Part shown: in pieces, positions 1 to 4,146 of the stretch
How positions within the stretch are numbered: the first letter of the stretch is position 1
Layout: every line of letters starts with the position of its first letter
Source of the DNA: Deltaproteobacteria bacterium
GTDB lineage: Bacteria > Myxococcota_A > Polyangia > HGW-17 > SLPX01
Assembly (NCBI GenBank): GCA_011390535.1
Contig: JAABSF010000238.1
Coordinates: 1-5,175 of the forward strand
Direction: 5' to 3'
DNA: 5,175 nucleotides
Notes under the pieces: generated by a model
Told to the model about the DNA's origin: nothing
What the model saw: the letters and a program-made list of their open reading frames with translations, nothing else
Database searches by the model: none
Program-made: the position numbers and the translations under genes

Positions 1-898
1 CTACAATGGGAGGGCCTGAGATTTTATGGGAAAGCTCTTTTTCCCAGAGGGTTTTTCCTGTTGCTCCATCTATAGACGTTAGTGTTCGCAGTCCGTAGCC
101 AATAAAGAGTATGTTGCTTTTTGTTAGTGCGCCGCCACGTAAAATCGGACCCCCGAGCTTTTTTTTCCAAAGGATTCTTCCTTTTATGTTCAGACAATAA
201 AGCTCGCCTAGACGGGTGCCGATGAAGATGTGCCCTTCTGTATTCAGCACCGGTTCAGCCTCTACGCCTCCACTCACTTTTATCCGCCAAGCTATCCCTT
301 TGTGGATATTGTCGGGACCCTTTTTTCCAACGTGGCCATGAGAAGGGGGTGCGCCTCCTACGACGGGGTGACTTTTCAAAAAACGGCTGAGAGGCTTTTC
401 CTTAATAGCTTTTTCAATGAAAGCTAAACGTTTGAGTCTCTCTAACTCAGACTCGAACTTAGGCTCCGAGGGCAAAGTGTGAGAGAGGTGTTTTGCGTAT
501 AGTTTAAGTTCTTTATAAGCTTTTCCATATTGCCCTGTAATGGTCAAAACTTCGGCTTTTTCCCTGTGCACCATTAGAGGGCATCCCTCCATTTTCAGGG
601 CCAGTGAAAAAAGTTTTTCGGCACGAGCGAAGTTGCCCAGCGCTGCGTTTTCACGAGCCCTCTTCAGTGTCTGTTGCAAGGCGCTTTCTGTAGAAGGGTC
701 GGCGGGGGAAGATAACCGAGATCTGTCATTTCGGGTTGGTTTTTTCTTTAAAGCTTGTTTTTCCGCAGCAGATCTTCTTTTTGCGAAAACTCCACTCTCT
801 TCATTAAAAGAGGAAAAAAACACCACCAAAAAGAAAAACAGGAATACTGTATGATGAAAGAAACTATGTCCTAAAAAGAAGTATCTCGGCAGGATCAT
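1..898 (-). CDS. Exported TPR / PQQ-like beta-propeller protein, partial (C-terminus beyond left edge)
   Basis: The frame is open for 299 codons from the ATG at 898-896 to the window edge, so the C-terminus is missing. Residues 1-16 are a basic, His-rich start (MILPRYFFLG). Residues 17-31 are strongly hydrophobic (TVFLFFFLVVFF), giving a signal peptide or membrane anchor, with possible cleavage near GVFA39. Residues about 75-165 are helical with two TPR-like units (ALGNFARAEKLFSLAL and LTITGQYGKAYKELKLYA). A Gly/Pro-rich linker (178-195) leads into PQQ/BamB-type blades from about 200: GHIFIGTRLGELYCLN, then GRILWKKKLGG, then SIDGATGKTLWE, with the Gly-x-x-x-Trp pattern of PQQ-like repeats. 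Known for such folds: protein-protein contact or scaffolding in the periplasm or envelope; quinone binding is not implied. The start codon overlaps the transaldolase stop as ATGA, and only a weak GGAAG-like SD is visible, so translation is probably coupled. The exact role is unknown. Confidence 0.85.
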   Translation of the reverse strand, partial: MILPRYFFLGHSFFHHTVFLFFFLVVFFSSFNEESGVFAKRRSAAEKQALKKKPTRNDRSRLSSPADPSTESALQQTLKRARENAALGNFARAEKLFSLALKMEGCPLMVHREKAEVLTITGQYGKAYKELKLYAKHLSHTLPSEPKFESELERLKRLAFIEKAIKEKPLSRFLKSHPVVGGAPPSHGHVGKKGPDNIHKGIAWRIKVSGGVEAEPVLNTEGHIFIGTRLGELYCLNIKGRILWKKKLGGPILRGGALTKSNILFIGYGLRTLTSIDGATGKTLWEKELSHKISGPPIV

Positions 899-1539
899 TT
901 AGGGACTTTCTTCCAATCATCTAAAAATTTTTGAATACCGACATCAGTCAAGGGGTGCTTAACGAGCTGCAGCATTACTTTGTATGGAATAGTAGCTACA
1001 TGTGCACCCATCAGAGCAGCTTCATTTACATGTATGGGATTTCGAATTGATGCAACCAAAACCTGTGTATCAAATTCGTAGTTTTCATAAATGTTAAGTA
1101 TCTGCTCAATAAGATCCATCCCGACATGCGCCACATCATCCAGGCGACCCACAAACGGGCTTATGTATGTAGCTCCGGCTTTTGCCGCCAGAAGGGCCTG
1201 GTTCGGGCTAAAACAAAGAGTGACGTTTGTTTTGATGTTTTCTTTGTGGAGAGTGGTGACCGCCTGTAAGCCTTCTGCTGTGAGCGGGATTTTCACAACA
1301 ATGTTTTCATGAATAGACGATAGATGTCGAGCTTCTTTCAGCATGCCTTCAGTATCGGTTGAAGTAGCCTCAGCGCTTATGGGTCCGTCGACTATTGTAA
1401 CGATTTCCTTAATTATCTCTTCGAATGGTCTACCGGTTTTTGCTACGAGAGAAGGGTTGGTGGTCACTCCGTCTACCAGACCCATGGCGTGCGCTTTTTT
1501 TATCTCGTTTACATCTGCGGTGTCGATAAAAAATTTCAT
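895..1539 (-). CDS. tal: Transaldolase (short FSA/TalC-type family)
   Basis: This is a full-length 214-residue protein of the short, single TIM-barrel transaldolase / fructose-6-phosphate aldolase family, cytosolic. It would move a dihydroxyacetone unit between sedoheptulose-7-P and glyceraldehyde-3-P in the non-oxidative pentose phosphate pathway. Visible motifs are Asp6 in FIDTADV, GVTTNPS (24-30), the Schiff-base Lys83 in VVKIPLT, SPFVGRLDD (127-135), ASIRN (163-167) and TIPYKV (183-188). Two positions separate true transaldolases from FSA aldolases: FSA has Gln and Tyr, and here they are Glu57 (SAEATS) and Phe129 (SPFVGR). I therefore infer transaldolase rather than aldolase activity. An AGGGAG Shine-Dalgarno (complement of 1548-1553) lies 8 nt before the ATG. 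The stop overlaps the start of the downstream exported PQQ-like gene. I see no convincing promoter for this strand in the divergent gap. The KVPK end matches delta-proteobacterial homologues as I recall them. Confidence 0.96.
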   Translation of the reverse strand: MKFFIDTADVNEIKKAHAMGLVDGVTTNPSLVAKTGRPFEEIIKEIVTIVDGPISAEATSTDTEGMLKEARHLSSIHENIVVKIPLTAEGLQAVTTLHKENIKTNVTLCFSPNQALLAAKAGATYISPFVGRLDDVAHVGMDLIEQILNIYENYEFDTQVLVASIRNPIHVNEAALMGAHVATIPYKVMLQLVKHPLTDVGIQKFLDDWKKVPK

Positions 1540-1581
1540 GCAATTAACTCCCTTTTTTTCTTAAGTACTTCTTATTTCACC

Positions 1582-1610
1582 TTGTCTTACATAACGCTTC
1601 CGTTTATATT
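1582..1610 (+). promoter_or_regulatory. Sigma70-type promoter of the XRE-cupin regulator
   Basis: TTGTCT at 1582-1587 (4 of 6 to the -35 consensus) and TATATT at 1605-1610 (5 of 6 to the -10) are separated by exactly 17 nt. Transcription should begin near 1616-1618, leaving a leader of about 50 nt before the ATG at 1668. This also argues against the upstream in-frame TTG at 1611, which would lie before the mRNA start. Confidence 0.55.
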
Positions 1611-1613
1611 TTG

Positions 1614-1626
1614 TTTTCCCGGAAAA
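1614..1626. promoter_or_regulatory. Candidate operator: TTTTCC-C-GGAAAA inverted repeat over the predicted start site
   Basis: This is a perfect 6-bp inverted repeat with a one-base centre, starting 3 nt after the -10 hexamer and covering the predicted transcription start. XRE-type regulators bind small palindromes as dimers, and autorepression from such a position is common. That this site is bound by the neighbouring regulator is inference. A second, shorter palindrome, AAGTACTT (1563-1570), lies nearer the transaldolase gene and could be a further site. Confidence 0.35.
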
Positions 1627-1667
1627 AGAAAGATTCAAGAGCACGTGTCTTTGCAAAGGAGCCGGCG

Positions 1668-2258
1668 ATGGAAGATGTACAACTCAGTATAGGAAACAAA
1701 TTAAAAGATCTGAGAGAGTCAAAAGGCCACACTGGGTACCAGTTGGCTCAGAAGGCGGGGATCACGGAAGCAAGGTTGATGGCATACGAGGCGGGTTATG
1801 CCACTCCCACCATCGCGACCCTGATGAAGATCTCACAAGCTTTAGGGGTCGGGATGGGGTTCTTTTTTCAAGATGAGGTTGCCCCAAACCGTGTGGAGGT
1901 TGTAAGAGCAGATCAGCGACGACCGATGCAGCATGGTGAGAGCGAGGACGAGGGGGATGAGATCTATTATAAATACTACACTCTCTCTCCCACTTTTCCT
2001 GATACGCGAATTCAGCCCTTCTATATCGAAGTGGATATCGTTAAGCCTGAAAACATTCAGCCTGCAGTCCACCCCGGAGAAGAGTTTATTTTTGTTCTGG
2101 AAGGGACTATTGAATGGCACGGTCCGGATGAGGTAAAGAGGCTTGGTCCAGGGGATTCAATTCATTATGATTCAAGTATCGCACACAAAATCGTGGGTAT
2201 AGGCGAGAACAAGCCTAAGGTTTTGAGTGTGGTTTACCAACCACCTGAAGGTACTTGA
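1668..2258 (+). CDS. XRE-family HTH regulator with C-terminal cupin sensor domain
   Basis: This is a 196-residue cytosolic transcription factor of the XRE-cupin class (HTH_3 plus Cupin_2, as in PuuR and SutR). Residues 7-66 form the helix-turn-helix: IGNKLKDLRE, then YQLAQKAGITEARLMAYEAG, then TPTIATLMKISQALGV. An acidic linker (91-98) joins it to the cupin barrel at about 116-190, with HPGEEFIFVLEGTIEW (His135, Glu139, Gly146), a LGPGDSIHYDSS turn with His166, and His173 in IAHKI. These could form a partial metal or ligand site; the ligand is unknown. I chose the ATG at 1668 because AAAGGAG lies 6 nt upstream and the promoter predicts an mRNA start after the alternative TTG at 1611, which would add 19 basic residues. 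Divergent from the transaldolase operon, it may control that operon and itself; this is inferred from position only. Confidence 0.93.
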   Translation: MEDVQLSIGNKLKDLRESKGHTGYQLAQKAGITEARLMAYEAGYATPTIATLMKISQALGVGMGFFFQDEVAPNRVEVVRADQRRPMQHGESEDEGDEIYYKYYTLSPTFPDTRIQPFYIEVDIVKPENIQPAVHPGEEFIFVLEGTIEWHGPDEVKRLGPGDSIHYDSSIAHKIVGIGENKPKVLSVVYQPPEGT

Positions 2259-2313
2259 TCGTAAGTTAGAGTCTGTTGCAAAAGCTTCTCTTGTTGGAGG
2301 GTTGAGGCGGGGC

Positions 2314-2342
2314 GAGCCCGTTTCCTTGGTTGCGGCTCTTTT
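2314..2342 (+). terminator. Weak candidate intrinsic terminator after the XRE-cupin gene
   Basis: GAGCC (2314-2318) can pair with GGCTC (2334-2338), extended by one G-C pair with a bulged C, and is followed by TTTT (2339-2342). The 15-nt loop and short U tract make this weak. It is the only hairpin-plus-T arrangement seen after the regulator stop codon. Confidence 0.25.
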
Positions 2343-2347
2343 AAATA

Positions 2348-2373
2348 GCGCTGCTATTCCAGTATCGCAGCGC
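2348..2373. repeat. Perfect 7-bp stem-loop GCGCTGC / GCAGCGC
   Basis: GCGCTGC (2348-2354) and GCAGCGC (2367-2373) form a perfect 7-bp, GC-rich stem around a 12-nt loop. There is no T run on either strand, so it is not a classical terminator. It may be an mRNA-stabilising or pausing hairpin, a dispersed intergenic repeat, or a protein site. The function is not known. Confidence 0.45.
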
Positions 2374-2445
2374 CTTGCGTCCAGACCCACCGCGCTCCCG
2401 GCTCCTCGGTCTGTCATTTTGTGGCTATTTGTGTAAACGGCGTAG

Positions 2446-3723
2446 TTGATTCAAATGCTTACCAATAGATTCAGACATAATAAAGAGCGCACGCTCGTGT
2501 TTTCGTGTCTGTTCTTTTCTTTGTTTTGCTGCTTTTCTTCTTGTTTAAAAAAAAATGAAAGAAAAAAGCTCCCGCAGCCCAAAGCAGCCCGGCGGCCTGT
2601 GGGCCAGGGAATACTAATACAAACAAAGGCAGCCATCGACTATCTGGAGATGGTTGATTCGGCGGTAATAGAGCCGCAGAATAACTATCGTCCATTGTCC
2701 CATGCCATAGCAGCGTTTTACGGATGGGATGATCCCCAAGAAAAGCTCAAGTACATTTATCATTTCATGCGAAGGTTTTGTCTCGCTCGTATAGAGAATC
2801 GAACCAAATGTGGAAATGTGAGGACGGCTGCAAATGAATCCAGAAAAGCATTGTATGAGGATGCCCTCTGGGTGAGCAAAGAGATGAAGAGGAAGGAGAT
2901 CCCTTGGAAGGACCATCATTCGGTAATTGACGATTTAATACAGGCCTTAAAGTCAAGAGTCGAAAAGCTGCCGGAAAGGATTTCGAAAGAGACAGCACGG
3001 TGGCCATTGACCGGACTTCAAAAAGTAAAAAATTGTGAGTTGTTGGCGGGGAAGAATGTGCTGCTGGAGATTCGAAAAGATGATGTCTGGGTGAACGGCG
3101 TAGAGGTGACAAAGCTTAAAGACGGAGAGATTCCCGCCGAGGCTATAGGATCGTTTCAAGGTTTTCTGGTTGCCGGTGTTGATGCAGCATCCAAAGGTGA
3201 AGGTAGAACCACTGTTGTCATGAGAGTTGAAGGAGAACTATCGGAAAAAACATTGAGACATCTATTTGTTCTGGCGGCAGAGGTCAATATTAGAGATTTG
3301 GCCTTGAGGGTATATAAGAAAGGGGATTTCGAATATCCTTGTGTTTTAAGAATCAAGCTTTATGGGGTCCTCGTACCCCCCCCGAAGAAGGTTGTTTTTC
3401 TGGAACGTGACGAGTTGATTTTTTATGAAGGTGACAATCGAAAGGTTTTGGGAAAGTGCAACAAGGAGGGGGATGAAGGATTCAGGCATGAAAACTTCAA
3501 AGAGATGGGGGGGTTTGTCATTAAGCACACATCATGGGATTGTTTGATAGAAGCTGTTGTGGAAGCTACGGACAATGGAAAGAAAACACCGGCTAATATT
3601 TGGCTGGGGAGCCCTCTTGTAAATGAAAGAAGGTTAGGCAGCGGAGGATCGAATATGGGAGAGTTATTGGGAATCAACAGGGGTGGTGGATTTGGGATTG
3701 CTCACCCCCACCATCGTCCCTGA
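2446..3723 (+). CDS. Predicted lipoprotein / membrane-anchored protein with tandem ExbD/TolR-like periplasmic domains
   Basis: The product is 425 residues from the TTG at 2446, or 422 from the ATG at 2455; neither start has a clear SD, and a stop (TAG, 2443-2445) bounds the frame. A basic N-region (NRFRHNKER) precedes the hydrophobic TLVFSCLFFSLFCCFSSC, then KKNERKK. FSSC33 is a non-canonical lipobox, so the protein is a lipoprotein or is held by an uncleaved anchor. Residues about 60-185 look helical. Residues about 203-291 have an ExbD/TolR-like beta-alpha-beta pattern: NVLLEIRKDDVWVNGVEV, TTVVMRVEGELSEKTLRHLF, then IRDLALRVYK. Residues about 314-388 may be a second copy: KKVVFLERDELIFYE, then LIEAVVEATDNGKKTPANIW. 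The Gly-rich end overlaps the convergent small gene by 60 bp. ExbD/TolR periplasmic domains pair with proton-driven energisers, but no ExbB/TolQ is visible here. I do not recognise the protein as a named family; the fold call is by pattern only. Confidence 0.8.
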   Translation: MIQMLTNRFRHNKERTLVFSCLFFSLFCCFSSCLKKNERKKLPQPKAARRPVGQGILIQTKAAIDYLEMVDSAVIEPQNNYRPLSHAIAAFYGWDDPQEKLKYIYHFMRRFCLARIENRTKCGNVRTAANESRKALYEDALWVSKEMKRKEIPWKDHHSVIDDLIQALKSRVEKLPERISKETARWPLTGLQKVKNCELLAGKNVLLEIRKDDVWVNGVEVTKLKDGEIPAEAIGSFQGFLVAGVDAASKGEGRTTVVMRVEGELSEKTLRHLFVLAAEVNIRDLALRVYKKGDFEYPCVLRIKLYGVLVPPPKKVVFLERDELIFYEGDNRKVLGKCNKEGDEGFRHENFKEMGGFVIKHTSWDCLIEAVVEATDNGKKTPANIWLGSPLVNERRLGSGGSNMGELLGINRGGGFGIAHPHHRP

Positions 3724-3972
3724 TTTTCTTCGAGGCTCAGGGTCTCTTTTGAGACCTACCATCGTCCCTGATTTTCTTCTTAGGGGTGAAGGCTTTGTGT
3801 TCACCCCCACCAACGTTGTAGAAGAAGAAGGAGAACTTAATAGCTTACTCGCCTCATTCATTCTTTCCGATATCTTAGATAAATCCGAAACAAGATCATC
3901 CATGTGTTTACGGCTCTCAGCGGCCATTGCTTCAAGGGATCTCAATTCTTCAAGTATGCTTTTTTTTTCCAT
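3664..3972 (-). CDS. Small coiled-coil protein with T-[LM]-V-G / RRKSG repeat tail
   Basis: The product has 102 residues and I do not recognise it. Residues 6-45 form a long heptad series with a/d positions Ile6, Leu10, Leu13, Ala17, Ser20, Met24, Leu27, Leu31, Ile34, Met38, Ala41 and Leu45, so it is probably an oligomerising coiled coil. After a Ser-rich hinge (SSPSSS, 46-51) the tail has three units: TLVGV (53-57), TMVGL (70-74) and TMVGV (86-90). They are joined by linkers ending in RRKSG (65-69 and 81-85), so RRKSGTMVG occurs twice. RRxS resembles basophilic Ser/Thr-kinase sites, and the Thr could be phosphorylated and read by an FHA domain; both are inference. There is no signal peptide, so it is probably cytoplasmic. 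There is no SD; the promoter placement predicts a leaderless mRNA. An A9 run follows the start (codons 2-5). Hydrophilic content and heptads favour this strand over the open plus-strand frame across the same DNA. Confidence 0.72.
   Translation of the reverse strand: MEKKSILEELRSLEAMAAESRKHMDDLVSDLSKISERMNEASKLLSSPSSSTTLVGVNTKPSPLRRKSGTMVGLKRDPEPRRKSGTMVGVSNPKSTTPVDSQ
3741..3756. repeat. Stem-loop GGTCTC-TTTT-GAGACC
   Basis: This perfect 6-bp stem with a four-T loop starts 18 nt after the plus-strand lipoprotein stop codon and lies inside the minus-strand tail gene. It has no U tract on either side. It could stabilise or pause the 3' end of the lipoprotein mRNA, or be incidental to the coding repeat. 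Confidence 0.4.
3783..3807. repeat. Stem-loop GGGGTGAA ... TTCACCCC
   Basis: A perfect 8-bp stem encloses a 9-nt loop (GGCTTTGTG). It is the strongest hairpin seen in the window, lying 60 bp beyond the lipoprotein stop and inside the minus-strand gene, where it encodes the segment after TLVG. There is no U tract, so it is not a standard terminator. It may act as a bidirectional transcription or decay barrier for the convergent pair. Confidence 0.45.
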
Positions 3973-3978
3973 AAGATA

Positions 3979-4007
3979 ATGTTAATAAGTTCAACAGACT
4001 AGGTCAA
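3979..4007 (-). promoter_or_regulatory. Promoter predicting a leaderless mRNA for the coiled-coil gene
   Basis: Read on the minus strand, TTGACC (4007-4002, 5 of 6 to the -35) and TAACAT (3984-3979, 4 of 6 to the -10) are 17 nt apart. Only six bases, TATCTT, separate the -10 from the ATG at 3972, so transcription should start at or next to the start codon. This fits the absence of any Shine-Dalgarno sequence before that ATG. Confidence 0.5.
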
Positions 4008-4016
4008 GTCCCATTC

Positions 4017-4109
4017 ATGGCTTCTTGTGGGCCTGCTTGGGGTGGTTTTCCGTTAGATGGTGGGATTTTAAATTTTGCAGTGGCCGGATTAATGGCTGAA
4101 TATAATTGA
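4017..4109 (+). CDS. Possible 30-codon small ORF in the gap before the DUF72 gene
   Basis: An ATG at 4017 opens a 30-codon frame ending in TGA at 4107-4109, reading MASCGPAWGG, then FPLDGGILNF, then AVAGLMAEYN. The frame has no stop back to 3975, so it could also be the tail of a degraded gene. The only SD-like sequence is an AGG about 13 nt upstream. Its last codons coincide with the TATAAT proposed as the -10 of the next gene. A 46-codon minus-strand frame (4144-4004) crosses the same DNA with no SD either. I do not recognise either peptide. At least one of them must be chance. Confidence 0.22.
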   Translation: MASCGPAWGGFPLDGGILNFAVAGLMAEYN

Positions 4110-4116
4110 GCCGGCC
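4075..4116 (+). promoter_or_regulatory. Candidate promoter with flanking inverted repeat before the DUF72 gene
   Basis: A perfect TATAAT -10 lies at 4101-4106, about 40 nt before the ATG at 4147. The best -35 match is TTGCAG (4075-4080), but the 20-nt spacer is long, so it may need an activator. GGCCGG (4082-4087) and CCGGCC (4111-4116) form an inverted repeat bracketing the -10 and the predicted start (about 4113), a possible repressor site or leader hairpin. Confidence 0.4.
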
Positions 4117-4146
4117 CCAAGGTCTTTAGACACAGGAGTTGCATTT

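Larger units (their letters stand above)
2259..2445. other. Gap between the regulator and lipoprotein genes, no convincing gene
   Basis: This 187-bp gap looks richer in G+C than the flanking genes. It contains a strong stem-loop (2348-2373), a weak terminator-like hairpin (2314-2342) and a short match to IS6-type terminal repeats (2269-2284), each listed separately. Open frames cross it on both strands, but none has a recognisable product. A GTG-started plus frame (2227-2436) begins inside the cupin gene and reads as unrecognised sequence. I see no clear promoter for the lipoprotein gene. Confidence 0.5.
3702..3812 (-). repeat. Tandem direct repeats encoding the T-[LM]-V-G tail
   Basis: A 22-bp sequence at 3710-3731 is repeated exactly at 3758-3779, a period of 48 bp or 16 codons. 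A 12-bp stretch beginning TCACCCCCACC at 3702 recurs at 3801. On the minus strand the copies encode successive TMVG/TLVG units. The exact identity of the 22-bp copies suggests recent duplication or gene conversion; copy number may vary between strains. Confidence 0.85.

Noticed and set aside
540..854. 104-codon plus-strand frame in the left gene
   Set aside because: It is antisense to the exported TPR/PQQ-like gene, which has a signal peptide, TPR units and propeller blades.
1611..1667. N-terminal extension of the XRE-cupin protein from the TTG at 1611
   Set aside because: It lies before the predicted mRNA start and lacks an SD, while the ATG at 1668 has AAAGGAG at good spacing.
2269..2284. 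A true insertion sequence of the IS6 family
   Set aside because: Only one short terminal-repeat-like match is present; there is no transposase, no second end and no target duplication in the window.
2172..2417. 81-codon minus-strand frame over the 2259-2445 gap
   Set aside because: It overlaps the 3' end of a clear gene, has no SD that I can see, and its product is unrecognised and of noncoding-like composition.
2227..2436. 69-codon GTG-started plus frame after the cupin gene
   Set aside because: It starts inside the cupin gene and has no recognisable domain. An AAGG lies near its start, but that is weak evidence alone.
3374..3382. C-run in the lipoprotein gene (and a seven-G run near 3507) as phase-variation sites
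   Set aside because: They lie deep in the gene and encode ordinary residues; nothing else supports phase switching there.
3683..3979. 98-codon plus-strand open frame across the repeat region
   Set aside because: It is the mirror of the minus-strand coiled-coil gene. It lacks an SD and recognisable features, and the repeated TIVPDFL peptide is explained by the minus-strand TMVG repeats.
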